A DNA stretch of 64,000 bases from Galeopsis tetrahit. Taxonomy: Eukaryota; Streptophyta; Magnoliopsida; Lamiales; Lamiaceae. Shown here one piece after another: positions 44,601 to 55,647 of this stretch. The translations under genes were made by a program, and so were the position numbers. The notes under the pieces are model-generated. The model saw only the letters and a program-made list of their open reading frames with translations, made no database searches and had not been told where the DNA came from. Location: the NCBI GenBank assembly GCA_963675135.1, contig OY776119.1, forward strand, positions 67,863,727 through 67,927,726. Reading direction: 5' to 3'. Each line of letters opens with the position of its first letter. The stretch's first letter is position 1.

Positions 44601-45781
44601 GTGGATACAAACTGTCCACAGTAGCCTTGGCTCCTCCTCTGAGCATACTTTCATAAGTATACTCCTCCTCATCTCCACTTGAGTGGGGACTTTGGGTTAT
44701 AGGAGAGTTGGCTCTGGGTTCTCTTAATGTGGCTTCAGGTAGATTAAGTTCAGGGATCTTGGCTTCAGATGGGTTGGGTACAGTAGAAGGAACTTCAGTT
44801 GCTTTAGAGAGCAATGAATCTGAAGGGGCTTTACTCAGGGGGGTTGGCTCATGAAGTGCATGCTCTAAGAGCTTTGAATAGTTGAGCATGGATGAGTCAA
44901 GGGGAGACAGGAGTCTTGTCTCATCTACTACCAAATCAGCAAGCACATCAATGCCACTTCTTTGTTCATTCCCTTCAGGAGAATATCTCTTAGTGAGATT
45001 GACAGGGGTAATGGGTTGGTTGGAAGGGGTAACATGGGTTTCAGGGGAGTTGGGCTCAAGGTACTGAATTTCAGGGATGTTGGCCTCTATTGTGGGCTTT
45101 CACCTTAAATTTAGCCTTCTCCTTCATCATCTCAGATATGATGAAGGTCCTCCAATCAAACTGGATGCCCTTATCACTGGCATCAATAATGGCAGCCATG
45201 ATTCTGATCCTTGGATGGCTGACCTGCTCTAAGCTGCCAGTGTTGCTTAAGAGGCTCTTAGCAACTACCTCAAAAAGATTGAGAAACTCTGGCTTGAGAG
45301 TTTTCTTGTTTTGAGTTGAGGAGAGAGGTCCTGGAACTAATAACCACTCTTGGGCTATTTCCTCTTCATGCCCAGTTCCATAGACTTCTGGATTCCTTCC
45401 CTCATAAGGTAATCCAAAAGCTCCTTCCAGATCTTCTGAGGAGAATTTTACTCTGTGGAATTTCTCCTCCTCCTCTCCTTCTGCAGTGTAAGCTAACCTG
45501 GTTGACACTTCTCCATCTTCAGGTTTGCCTCTCCACTTTAGGAAGGCAAAGAATTCTGCCATGTAACTTTCCAAGCAAGAGCTTGGTCTTTCTTCCAAGA
45601 ACTTTTGGAGACCAGCCCTTCTCAACCATCTCAGGGTTGGAGTAATCTCAGGATCTTCACTTTCAAAACAGATAATTGGCTCAAAGTGAAGATTGTTCTT
45701 GTTGCTTAGATAGCCAAAATCTAGGTCTAGATCCTTGTTAGAAAAATCAACAAGCATCTCAGGTCTAACTTTGGGGGCCAT
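41668..45781 (-). pseudogene. Extra 3' ORF of retrotransposon C, with internal deletion
   Basis: The N-terminal 230 residues (MAPKVRPEMLVDFSNK, MAEFFAFLKW, FSSEDLEGAFGLPYEG) match element A. Then about 590 bases present in A are missing and the frame shifts, ending at 45071-45073. The rest, open from about 45100 down to 41668, carries RSGIDVLADLV, a long coiled coil, the ubiquitin-interacting-motif match DEEEQLALALKNSMAS (42640-42678), a doubled F.EG(F/Y)G motif and the conserved C-terminus (DKWVPIQLNDTWEEAKREFV). So C can make only a short N-terminal product or, from an internal start, a 1092-residue C-terminal one. No membrane segment is visible. Confidence 0.85.
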
Positions 45782-46483
45782 TGAAATTTGCAGAGAGAGT
45801 TTTGAGTTTTGAGAGAGTTTGAAGAAAATTTTGAGTTAGGGTTTCGAATACTTGGGGAAGAAGTGTTTGTGGGGAACTGAAGACTTGTGAATATTCTAAA
45901 AAGAATGTTTGTCAATGAGTTGGTAAGGTCTTGATACAATTCAAAGGTGAACAAAAATGGAAATCCAAAATGGACGGCTAGGATTGATTTCAGGGGAGTT
46001 GTCCACTTTTGATCCAATGGTTAAAAACCAATGTAACAGTGAAATAACTGTTTTATTCAAAACGTGGGTGGTTTTTAATGTTTGTTTAAGGCTGGGGATT
46101 TTTCGAGATAGATCATGTCCCAAAAAGTTTAATGCAAACAAGAGTTAAATCTTGGCATTTAATGCATGGAAAGTGACATTTTGGGTGGGAGACAAATTAA
46201 ATCCCAAAAAGGTGAAAACTGTATTTCAATGGGACAGATTTCGAAATAGGTATTGATCACCAAAAAATAGGTGCTTATCAAACCAAGGAATTTGTTTGAT
46301 AGCCAGGACAACTTATCTGACCCTACATGGACAAGTGTCCTGAAGAAAGGTGGACAAAGGTCCTGAATGTTAATGGACAAGTGTCCTGAAGAAGTAAGGT
46401 CATGTTTCTGAGTTTCAGTAGACTTGACCAAGTCTGCTGAAGTTTGAGTTTGTTTACCCCTTAATCAATGAGCTTCTTTGGAC
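45782..46483 (-). other. Spacer between pol and extra ORF in retrotransposon C
   Basis: About 700 non-coding bases. The region just before the extra ORF, in sense, is rich in CTCTC and CAAAACTC, like a plant 5' leader. GGACAAGTGTCC-like words recur near 46325-46385. No convincing TATA box was found. Confidence 0.4.
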
Positions 46484-49400
46484 TTATTTGTCCAACTTCC
46501 CTGGATCAAGTAATCCCAACTCTGCTGATAGCTCCAGAAATCTTGCCTCTGCAAGTGGCTTGGTTAGAATATCAGCTTTTTGATGATCAGTGTGGATCTT
46601 GACCAACTTGATGTCCTTCTTCTCCACATGGTCTCTAATGAAGTGGTGCTTGATGTCCACATGCTTGCATCTAGTGTGCAAGACAGGATTTTGTGATATA
46701 GCAATGGCACTATTGTTATCACAAAATATTGGCACTTCAGTAGAGTTGACTTTGTAGTCTCTTAGTTGTTGTCTCAACCATAGGATTTGAGCACAACAAC
46801 TTCCAGCTGCAACATATTCAGCTTCAGTGGTGGAAGTGGCAACTGTGTTCTGCTTCTTGGAGAACCATGAAATAAGCTTGTTGCCCAAGAATTGACAAGT
46901 TCCTGAAGTGGATTTTCTGTCAATTCTGCATCCTCCATAATCAGCATCTGAGTAGCCAGTTAACTCAATGTTGTCATCAGCAGGGTACCAAAGGCCTAGA
47001 TTCTCAGTGCCTTTGAGGTACCTCAGAATCCTTTTTGCAGCCTCAAGATGGCTTTTCTTAGGATTTGCTTGGAACCTTGCACAAACACCTACTGCAAAGG
47101 TGATGTCAGGTCTGCTGGCAGTGAGATAGAGGAGTGATCCAATGATTCCTCTATACTCAGTGGAGTTGGTTGGAATGCCACTCTCATCAGGATCCATCTT
47201 CCAATTTGTGTTCATTGGGATCCTTACTGGCTTGCTAGTTGTGCACCCAAACTTTTTGATCATTTCTCTTGTGTACTTAGCTTGGTTGATGAAGATTCCT
47301 TCTTTAGATTGCTTGACTTGTAGACCCAAAAAGAAATTCATCAACCCCATCATGGACATCTCAAACTTGCTTTGCATGAGCTTGGAGAATTTCTCACAAA
47401 GCTTCTCATTAGGGGATCCAAAAATTATGTCATCTACATAAATTTGGACAAGCAAGATGTCCTCTCCTTCAGAGATTCTGAAGAGAGTTCTGTCCACAGT
47501 TCCCTTGGTGAATCCATGATCCAAGAGGAATTGTGACAGTGTGTCATACCAAGCCCTAGGGGCTTGCTTGAGTCCATATAGAGCCTTTTTGAGTCTGTAA
47601 ACTTGGTTTCCAACTTCAAAACCTGGTGGTTGCTCCACATAGACTTCTTCTTTCAAGACTCCATTCAGGAAGGCACTCTTGACATCCATTTGGTATACTT
47701 TGAACCTCTTGTGGGCTGCATAGGCTAGAAAGAGCCTTATTGCTTCTAGTTTTGCCACAGGTGCAAATGTCTCATCATAGTCAATGCCTTCATGTTGACA
47801 ATACCCTTTTGCCACTAGTCTTGCTTTGTTTCTGACAATCACATCATTTTCATTCTTCTTGTTCTTGAACACCCACTTTGTTCCAATAACATCTTGATGT
47901 GAAGGTCTATCCACCAGCTCCCATACTTCATTTCTGGTGAATTGGTTCAGTTCTTCCTGCATGGCTGTGATCCAATTGGCATCTTGAAGTGCTTCCTCAA
48001 TATCTTTTGGTTCCTGTTCTGACAAGAAACAACAAAACATAGCACTTTCACCATGAAACTTTCTGGTTTTGACTCCTATACTTGGATCACCAAGTATCAG
48101 ATCAGTAGGATGGTCAGACAACCAAGTCCTTCTTTTTCTGATCTCTTCAGTAGAGTTGTCCTCTACTGAAGGTGAGTCATTTTGATCATAGAATTCAGGA
48201 TAATTTGATGCAGGATCTAACTCAGGATCATAATCAGGGGTGTTGTCCTCAATGTCAGGGACATTGGCAATTTCAACATTTTGAGTTCCCCCTTGATTAT
48301 TTGACCCATTAACTACCTCAGCAGGAACTGCTTCTTCATAGGTAGTTGTTACCTGGATGTGAACTGGGATTGGATCATTCAGTTCACCATTTCCATCAGT
48401 GGGATTTGTCTCAGGAAGGTTGCCTTCAGGATGGTTGTCCAATATTGTATGTTCAGGTAGATTGGATTGGACAACATCTATGAATTCAGTGTCTTTGTCT
48501 TTTAGGCTTAATCTGGTTGTCCTTTGTGTGATTTCTTCAGGTTCCAAATGATCATTCCTGATCTCAAAGATAGACTCATCAAACACAACATGAGGTGTTT
48601 CTTCCACTATAAGGGATTTCTTGTTGTAGACTCTGAAAGCTCTACTGATTTGAGAGTATCCAAGAAATACTCCCTCATCAGCTTTGCTATCAAAAGCTTT
48701 TAACTGTTCTTTCCCATTATTGTGAATGAAACATTTACAGCCAAATATATGAAAATATGACACTTTAGGCATTCTCCCTTTCCAGAGTTCATAGGGGGTT
48801 TTGCCTTGCCCCTTAGTGATCAAACATCTATTTTGAGTATGGCATGTAGTGTTTATAGCTTCAGCCCAAAACCTCTTAGGTAAGTTTGAATCAGCAATTA
48901 AAGTTCTAGCAGCTTCTTTTAAAGTTCTATTTCTTCTTTCTGCAACTCCATTTTGTTGGGGAGTTCTAGCTGCTGAGGTTTCATGAGCTATTCCATTTGA
49001 TGTGCAATACTCATTGATGTATGAATTAATGAACTCAGTGCCTTTATCAGATCTTATCTTGATAATGCTAAGGCTTTTCTCATTTGACAACCTCTTTAGG
49101 AGTTCAGGCAGTTTGACTTGTGTTTCCTTCTTATTAAGGAGAAATACTACCCATGTGAACCTAGAGAAGTCATCTACTACCACCAATGTGTATTTTCTAC
49201 CATTTATGCTTGAAGGGGTAATTGGTCCAAACAGATCCATATGTAGAAGTTCAAGTACCCTTTCAGTGGAAATGACTGGTTTTCCTTTGAATGAGGCTTT
49301 AATCTGTTTTCCTTCTTGACATGGCTTACACACATGTTCTTTAATGAAAACCTCATTAGGTAGTCCCTTAACTAATGCATTTCTAGCAAGTTTGTTCATT

Positions 49401-49873
49401 GATTTGAAGTTCAGATGGTTTAGCCTCTTATGCCATAACCAGCTTTGTTCACTAGTAGACTTAGCAATGAAACATGCAGCATCAGTAGACTTGTCCCAGT
49501 CTGCAAAATACACATTTCCCTTCCTAGTTCCAGTCAATAGAGTTTGTTGAGTTTTATCTTTGATTAAACATTTTCCACTTGAGAACTCAACATTGAAGTT
49601 TTTATCACAGAATTGACTGATACTTAGGAGATTATACTTGAGACCAGCTACATAAGATACATTGGTTACTTTGATGTTACCAATCATCAAAGTACCATAA
49701 CCTTTTGTTGTTGCTTGTGAGCTGTCTCCAAAGGTGACATTTGGGCCTTCTTTTTCAATAAAATCAGAGAGGAGTTCCTTGTTTCCAGTCATGTGCCTTG
49801 AGCATCCACTGTCAAGGTACCATGCTGTCTTTTTGTTCATGCTCCTCTTCTTGTGGCCCATTGGTACCTGCAA
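46484..49873 (-). CDS. pol: Pol polyprotein of retrotransposon C, intact
   Basis: 1129 residues with every catalytic block: protease WYLDSGCSRHMTG (Asp at about residue 21), the HHCC zinc region (HKRLNHLNF, CKPCQEGK), integrase (HMDLFGPITP, IRSDKGTEF, TPQQNGVAERRNRTL), reverse transcriptase (YQMDVKSAFLNG, YVDDIIFGS) and RNase H (YSDADYGG, ATSTTEAEYVAAGS, HFIRDHV). The Trp codon lost in element A is present. It follows gag in the same frame, separated by a single TAA; the next codons are TTG CAG. There is no ATG ahead of the protease until residue 5. Expression could be by stop readthrough or from a spliced RNA. Confidence 0.95.
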   Translation of the reverse strand: MQVPMGHKKRSMNKKTAWYLDSGCSRHMTGNKELLSDFIEKEGPNVTFGDSSQATTKGYGTLMIGNIKVTNVSYVAGLKYNLLSISQFCDKNFNVEFSSGKCLIKDKTQQTLLTGTRKGNVYFADWDKSTDAACFIAKSTSEQSWLWHKRLNHLNFKSMNKLARNALVKGLPNEVFIKEHVCKPCQEGKQIKASFKGKPVISTERVLELLHMDLFGPITPSSINGRKYTLVVVDDFSRFTWVVFLLNKKETQVKLPELLKRLSNEKSLSIIKIRSDKGTEFINSYINEYCTSNGIAHETSAARTPQQNGVAERRNRTLKEAARTLIADSNLPKRFWAEAINTTCHTQNRCLITKGQGKTPYELWKGRMPKVSYFHIFGCKCFIHNNGKEQLKAFDSKADEGVFLGYSQISRAFRVYNKKSLIVEETPHVVFDESIFEIRNDHLEPEEITQRTTRLSLKDKDTEFIDVVQSNLPEHTILDNHPEGNLPETNPTDGNGELNDPIPVHIQVTTTYEEAVPAEVVNGSNNQGGTQNVEIANVPDIEDNTPDYDPELDPASNYPEFYDQNDSPSVEDNSTEEIRKRRTWLSDHPTDLILGDPSIGVKTRKFHGESAMFCCFLSEQEPKDIEEALQDANWITAMQEELNQFTRNEVWELVDRPSHQDVIGTKWVFKNKKNENDVIVRNKARLVAKGYCQHEGIDYDETFAPVAKLEAIRLFLAYAAHKRFKVYQMDVKSAFLNGVLKEEVYVEQPPGFEVGNQVYRLKKALYGLKQAPRAWYDTLSQFLLDHGFTKGTVDRTLFRISEGEDILLVQIYVDDIIFGSPNEKLCEKFSKLMQSKFEMSMMGLMNFFLGLQVKQSKEGIFINQAKYTREMIKKFGCTTSKPVRIPMNTNWKMDPDESGIPTNSTEYRGIIGSLLYLTASRPDITFAVGVCARFQANPKKSHLEAAKRILRYLKGTENLGLWYPADDNIELTGYSDADYGGCRIDRKSTSGTCQFLGNKLISWFSKKQNTVATSTTEAEYVAAGSCCAQILWLRQQLRDYKVNSTEVPIFCDNNSAIAISQNPVLHTRCKHVDIKHHFIRDHVEKKDIKLVKIHTDHQKADILTKPLAEARFLELSAELGLLDPGKLDK

Positions 49874-52342
49874 TTAGATAGGTTTAGGTACCCTTTGAGT
49901 TTTGGGTCCTGAGAGGTTAGCTGTACCTTTGGGAACCCAAACTTGCCTAATAACCCTGATTGATTCAAGGTGGCTAAGTTGATTTCCTAGTGCATCAACA
50001 TACACTGTCTTTCCCTTAAATGCCTTTGGGAAAGTATGTGTGAATGTGTTAACTCTGTAAGTTTCAGAGGAGTTGTCCACTCTTCTGAACTTAAGAGTTC
50101 TTTGTGCAGCTTGTTGAAATCTTTGAGGAAAGGTTTTCTTATGACCATTACCCTTTGGCATGAAGGGTTTTGGTTGTCTCATTTTATTCTGCCTTAGAGG
50201 ATAGTTTTCCTTAGGTCTATTCAGCTGAGGCTTTCTCAGATGAGTTGGCCTAGGCTGATTATACCTTGGATAATTCCTCTGAACATTGTTCAGGAGAGTT
50301 GCCCTTCCATTGGGTCTACTCTGCTGACCAATATTCCTCTTGTGTTCAGGAGCTTTGGCCATTTCCTTAGGTTTTGGCCTATTTTCCTGAATCACTTGAG
50401 TAGGCATTTCATTCAATTTGCCCTTTCCTTTGTTCAGTGGCTGATTTATTTCATTTTCAGTTTGTGCCACTGACTTAACAAAGATTCTCTTAGTGTTACT
50501 TGTGGATGCAACACTAAGACAAGGTGAAGATTCAAATGGATCAAAACCCAATCCACTTCTTTGAGCCATAGGTCTTTGATAACTTTGAATTTCCTCTATT
50601 GCTCTAGAGGATTTGTTCAAAGCAGACATCTTTAATTTCAGGCTCTCTTCACTTGATTTAAGAATATCATACTCATGTGAGAGATTTTCAAATTTAGCAT
50701 TTAGAATTTTAAGTTCAAATTCTTTTCTTTTCTGAGAGAGAAGTTGATCATCAATCTCCTTTTGTTGGTCAACTATCCTGAGATTTGCTTCCTCAAGCTT
50801 TCTTAAGACTTGTTGATACAACTCAGTAGACTTGACATCAACAGCTGCCTCAGAGTTCTTGGTTAGTTCAGTAGCCAATCTTTCATTTTCTCTCACACAA
50901 TTGTCATGAAATTCTTGTAATCTAGTGAAATCTTCCATCAACTTTCCCAAGGAAAGTTTCAGGTTAACCTCACTAGTGTTTTGTGAGATGAATGATGGTG
51001 AACTAGAAGTAGAGGATACCTCATCATCCTCAAGAGCCATGTTGCAGACATCATCATCATCATCACTGTTGGAGAACAGTCCATCAGAAGAGTTGAAACT
51101 TTCAGCACTATCAGATTCTTCACCAGCCATCATGGCTTTTCTATTGGTGAATTTTCTGTCTCTTTTTGCTTGTCTTTCTCTTCTTTCTTTAGAGCTTAAT
51201 TCAGGGCAGTCATATTGAAAGTGCCCTTTCTTTTTACAGTTATAGCACAGATCTTCATCATCATCCTTCTTGGATTCATCTCTTCTCTTAGATGATGAAG
51301 GTTCAGCTCTACTGGATCTTCTCCTATCAGAGGACTTGTCCTCTGATCTTTTCTCTTCAGGCTTTTTGTCCTCAGCCTGATCTTCAGGGGAGTTGTATCT
51401 TCTCCTGAATTTGTTATCTTGGTAGAATTTCTTGTATCTACCAAACCTTGTGTTGAGCTTGTCAAACCTTCTAGCCATCAAGGCTAGTTCTTCCTTCATT
51501 TCAGTCTTAGAGACTGACTTTGATGATCTGGGAGTGGGTTGCATTTCTGGTTCAGCAACTTTGGCTTTGAATGCCACTCCCTTAGTAGGATTTGAAGGTT
51601 CCTCAACAGGTTTTCTTCTATTGAGGTCAAACTCATAGGCTTTAAGTTCTGAGAATATTTGTTGCATGGGCATGGTGGAGAGATCTTTGGTATTCTGCAT
51701 CATCACAGCATAGACATCCCACTTTTGAGTGAGACTCCTTAGGATTTTCAGTCCAACCTCTCTCTTGGTGTAGACCTTGCCCAATGAGTTAATCTCATTC
51801 ATCACATCAGTGAATCTACCAGCAAATTTGTCAATGGACTCATCAGACTCCATTGAGAATTGTTCAAACTTCTGCACAGCAACTTGGAGCTTGTTCTCCT
51901 TGATTTTTTCAGTGCCCTCACACATTTCAGCAAGGGTGTCCCAAATTTCTTTGGCTGTTGTGCAGTGGTAGACTCTTCCCATGATTGCATCTGGAATTGT
52001 TTGATAAAGAGTATTCATGGCAAGATACTTCAGATTATCTTTCCTCTTTTCATCAGCAGTGAAGTCATCCTCATCCTTGGGAATCAGTTCCCTTATATCT
52101 GCTTTTTGTGCATCTGTTACCCTGGGGTTAGTTTGAGTAAACACAAAAGGTCCTCTTGTGATTACTCTTAACATGTCAGTATGAAGAGATGCAAGATGAG
52201 CCCTCATTCTAATTTTCCAGAATTCATAATTGTCTATTGAAAACATGGGCAGTTTGTGATGAGAAATGTGGTTGACTGGATTTGTGGCCATATTGTCCAA
52301 ACCTTGAACAGCAGGGGGAGGAACAGCATTGTTATTGGCCAT
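49874..52342 (-). CDS. gag: Gag polyprotein of retrotransposon C, intact
   Basis: 822 residues, the same length as in element A. The copia Gag core (FSIDNYEFWKIRMRAHL, KEIWDTLAEM) occupies the first 250 residues. The zinc knuckle CYNCKKKGHFQYDC is near residue 365. A Glu-rich coiled coil (LRKLEEANLRIVDQQKEIDD) and a basic Gln/Pro/Arg tail follow. The protein should assemble cytoplasmic particles and package element RNA. It ends in TAA immediately before the pol frame. Confidence 0.95.
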   Translation of the reverse strand: MANNNAVPPPAVQGLDNMATNPVNHISHHKLPMFSIDNYEFWKIRMRAHLASLHTDMLRVITRGPFVFTQTNPRVTDAQKADIRELIPKDEDDFTADEKRKDNLKYLAMNTLYQTIPDAIMGRVYHCTTAKEIWDTLAEMCEGTEKIKENKLQVAVQKFEQFSMESDESIDKFAGRFTDVMNEINSLGKVYTKREVGLKILRSLTQKWDVYAVMMQNTKDLSTMPMQQIFSELKAYEFDLNRRKPVEEPSNPTKGVAFKAKVAEPEMQPTPRSSKSVSKTEMKEELALMARRFDKLNTRFGRYKKFYQDNKFRRRYNSPEDQAEDKKPEEKRSEDKSSDRRRSSRAEPSSSKRRDESKKDDDEDLCYNCKKKGHFQYDCPELSSKERRERQAKRDRKFTNRKAMMAGEESDSAESFNSSDGLFSNSDDDDDVCNMALEDDEVSSTSSSPSFISQNTSEVNLKLSLGKLMEDFTRLQEFHDNCVRENERLATELTKNSEAAVDVKSTELYQQVLRKLEEANLRIVDQQKEIDDQLLSQKRKEFELKILNAKFENLSHEYDILKSSEESLKLKMSALNKSSRAIEEIQSYQRPMAQRSGLGFDPFESSPCLSVASTSNTKRIFVKSVAQTENEINQPLNKGKGKLNEMPTQVIQENRPKPKEMAKAPEHKRNIGQQSRPNGRATLLNNVQRNYPRYNQPRPTHLRKPQLNRPKENYPLRQNKMRQPKPFMPKGNGHKKTFPQRFQQAAQRTLKFRRVDNSSETYRVNTFTHTFPKAFKGKTVYVDALGNQLSHLESIRVIRQVWVPKGTANLSGPKTQRVPKPI

Positions 52343-52469
52343 ATTTCAATAAGAATCAGTTAGTCAACAAGTGATGGATTTCAGATAGAGATCAGTTCAG
52401 TGACCACACCAAATATGTGAGTTTTGAAAATCAAGATGGATTTTCAGAAGCAGTGGTCTTTGAACCCCT

Positions 52470-52481
52470 GCTCTGATACCA
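52470..52481 (-). other. Primer binding site of retrotransposon C
   Basis: TGGTATCAGAGC in sense, two bases from the 5' LTR, complementary to initiator Met tRNA. Confidence 0.92.
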
Positions 52482-52483
52482 CT

Positions 52484-54441
52484 TGTTGGTCCTGAAAGGA
52501 GTAGATAACAAGTGTATGGGGGGGGGGGAATACACTTGTTTGCAAATTCTTTTCTAACTATATCAAACCAGAATTCAGCAAGGTTGTCCTGGACAACTCT
52601 GCTGAAGAAGATTAACTCTTCTAAGATAATCAATCTACTAAGTACTATTGAGTACTTAGTTGAATAACTATCTAGGGGAGTTATATGTGCGGAATAGTGG
52701 TTGGCCCTTTTAGTTTAGACTCCTTTAAATACTGAAATCACTTAGTCAATGTAACACAGTCCAGTTAAACTTCAGGGAAGTTGTCCAAAACAGTTTTGCA
52801 CAGTCTTTGAATATGTATCTTTGAAAGATCAGTTTTGTGTGCAGTGTTGAGTGAATGTAAGTACTTGTAAAGTAAATCAACACAAGAGTTTATAGTGGTT
52901 CAGAGACTCAAGCTCCTACATCCACTTTCCCTGATTTAACAGGATAATTCCTTCACTCTTGGAATTAACTTGTTTTATAGTGCCAAGGTGCACTTGATCA
53001 AGAACACCACTCCTTGGTGAATTGATCCCTAGGATGTCTAGAGTCCTAGTACCCTCTTCTCAACTCAGAACTGAACTGTTCTTCTCTCAACAGTCAGTTC
53101 CTACCACTTCTACTACTACAACCTTCTCACTTTCACTCTTGAAAGATATGAGGATTGAAATAAGGTTCCAACTAATGAGATATCCTTTACAATGGAGATC
53201 AGTGTATAAGGATAGGATATCTCTCTAAGCTTGTGTATGAATATACAATGAAGTTCAGCTTAGAAGAAGTGTATGAAGACTAAGATAGTCTTTGAAGGCT
53301 TTGAAAGCACTCTAGCTTGTAAGAACTTTGAGCTAGTTGGATTGTGTTGAGGTTAGTTGGATATTCTTGTCAAGGTTGAGGTGCTTTCAAATGGTCTTCA
53401 CACTTCTGTATTTATAGACAAAATGGAGGATTTGCCCGTTGGAGAGGCAGCCCCAAATTGCTATAAATGTCTTCCTTGAGTTCTTCAAACTGGAAGACAG
53501 ATTCTTGATAGTGACATGTCCTCATTTGGGTAATAAACGGCTGTAACAGTTTTGTCTTCATTCTGCAGCACTTTTCTCAATGTTTGACTTCTTGTTAGGA
53601 CTTGGACATGGCTTCTGAAGGTTGATCCAATGATAGGACAACATTCCTTATCATCTGGACAACTCTCCTTATCACTATCAGCAGATTTGCTTATCAGCAA
53701 GGTTGGCTTGCTCTTCTTCAGATGACTTGGTTCTTTCCCTTTATTTCTCTTGAAGATGGTCTTAGCTTATTTCTTTTAGGACCTTTAGGGAATGGTTGTC
53801 TCAACCTCTTCAGCATAGTTGATCTCAGGCTTTCAGAGCACTTGATCTTGATCAATTTAGCTGAGACAACTCCTCTGGACAACTCTCCTGAACAGCATAT
53901 TTGGTCTTTTTGCATCAGAGCACTTTATACATAGAGTTGGCTTCTCTGGACAACTCTCCTGATCAAAACCTTTGAGTAGTCCTGTCCTTTTGAGCTATAT
54001 AGACTTGTTCTTGCATGTGGCTAGCTCCTTTGGACAACTCTCCTGTTCAGAGTATATGAATATCATCTCTGGACAACTCTCCTGATCAGAGTATCTTTAT
54101 TGATCTTGTCCTTTTGAGCTTTACAATCTTGTACTTGCATAAGAACATCTTCTCTGGACAACTCTCCTGATCAGAGCATCTTAGATTTTATAGAGTGTCC
54201 TTGCTCTTAAGTGATTGTTCCAGAATTTGAGCCTTGAGGGGACTTGATCTTGAATATCTTCAAAGCATAGGTTCCCCCTCAAATTGTGCATCTAATTGTC
54301 TAAGAGCTGCCTAACATTTCAGCTTCTCATCTAGCCTTATGCTATGTGTTCTAACATTCTTAGAACACTATCAATTTGACTTAGGCATGTCTCAGGGGGT
54401 TTTGGTATTAGATCAAAACATATCTCATTTTATTCCCAACA
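52484..54441 (-). repeat. 5' LTR of retrotransposon C
   Basis: 1958 bases. The sense TATA box TATAAATA is at 53416-53409, preceded by CTCCAACGG as in element A. The hairpin (perfect 11-bp stem AACAAGTGTAT) is at 52507-52540, with 11 C in the loop. The six-copy GGACAACTCTCC array is repeated here. Confidence 0.95.
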
Positions 54442-54446
54442 GAATA

Positions 54447-55640
54447 TATATATGATTTTATAATAATTTAATATTTAAATTTCACAAAACTTTTCTTGAT
54501 TTTTTTCAAGTTAAACTATTGTATTATTGCATTAATTAATTTAATTTATCTCTTATTGAATTACTTTGACATTAATTATTTAACATTTCATTATAATTTA
54601 GTAATTTTGTCATATTATAAATATATTACATTTCAATATTAGACATTAGTTTTTTATACTTATAAGTTAGCATATTGTGAATATAAATAATTATAACTAG
54701 GTTTATATATAAGATACAAATTTAATTGAATTTTAAGCAAAAATAATTTAATCTAAAAAAATTAATATTTTTTAAAATTTGATGTAATATAATAAATATG
54801 AGTTAAAAATGATTAATGATATAATTATAATAATAAATAATATTGAAATATATGATTTTCTTAATATATGTTTGTTATTATAAAATGAATACATTATAAA
54901 TAATAATTAAAATTTTAAATGTAATTGACATTTTTCAACCTATCAGACCGTGCGTTAGCACGGGTATTCTACTAGTTTATTGTAATCGGCCAATGGCTAA
55001 AACGATTGGTTTTGAAAATTAGCAATAAGAAATTTAATTTAGGAAAGAAAAAATATATCTCAACCCACCTATTTTATATCATCTCTATTCTATCTACTCA
55101 TAAAAAACAATATTTCTTAAAATTTGTGTAAAAAAAAAAACCACACTCTATACATGGACTCACGGAGTATAAGACAATTTTATACATAAATTAGAACTTA
55201 TATCCCATACTATATGTATATGACACTACCTTCAATTTAACTATAAGCGAGAGTATGACTACACCATCTCATGATTGAGACCTTCTTACTTTTTTTCGCT
55301 CGTTGAATTTGTAGGATTTTACTTGTTGAATAAGCATTTCAATCTAATGGATTAAGGTTTTGAGTATTAAAATTCAATATATCTTATAATTTATTTATTT
55401 TTAGCATTTTTACTTGTTTTGTTCATACATCACACTTTATGTGTATAGTATGACACTTGTGTTCATATAGTAATACAATTTTGAATATTTTGCATGTGTT
55501 ATTATAAGGGCAAATATGTATAAATATAAAGACAAATAAATGTTATTTTTCTTACAATATTCTTCTATAGTAACACATATTTTTTGGGATCGATTTATTT
55601 TGTTTGTCTTTGTACGATTTTTATAAGAAATTCATTTGAC
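54447..55640. other. AT-rich region with no gene seen
   Basis: Very AT-rich. Apart from the Helitron-like terminus at 54948-54975, no coding frame or transposon boundary was recognised. Confidence 0.4.
54948..54975 (+). mobile_element. Helitron-like 3' terminus
   Basis: CCGTGC-GTTA-GCACGG (54948-54963) forms a short GC-rich hairpin in AT-rich DNA. Eight bases later comes CTAG (54972-54975) followed by T. A hairpin shortly before CTRR, next to a host T, is the standard Helitron 3' end. The 5' TC terminus was not found, so the size and cargo are unknown. Retrotransposon C may have inserted into this element. Confidence 0.6.
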
Positions 55641-55647
55641 TCGCATA

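Larger units (their letters stand above)
39238..54441 (-). mobile_element. Retrotransposon C (copia, Sirevirus type), gag and pol intact
   Basis: The 5-bp duplication GAATA flanks it (39233-39237 and 54442-54446). LTRs of 1957 and 1958 bases begin, in sense, TGTTGGGAATAAAATG and end GGACCAACA, like element A, so C and A are related families. I counted about five substitutions plus a poly-C length change between the LTRs, about 0.3%, so it is very young. gag and pol are both open; only the extra ORF is damaged. It is the best candidate here for a recently mobile autonomous element. Confidence 0.95.

Noticed and set aside
53022..53228. 68-codon ORF duplicated at 39775-39981
   Set aside because: It is LTR sequence on the antisense strand of element C and has no coding signs.
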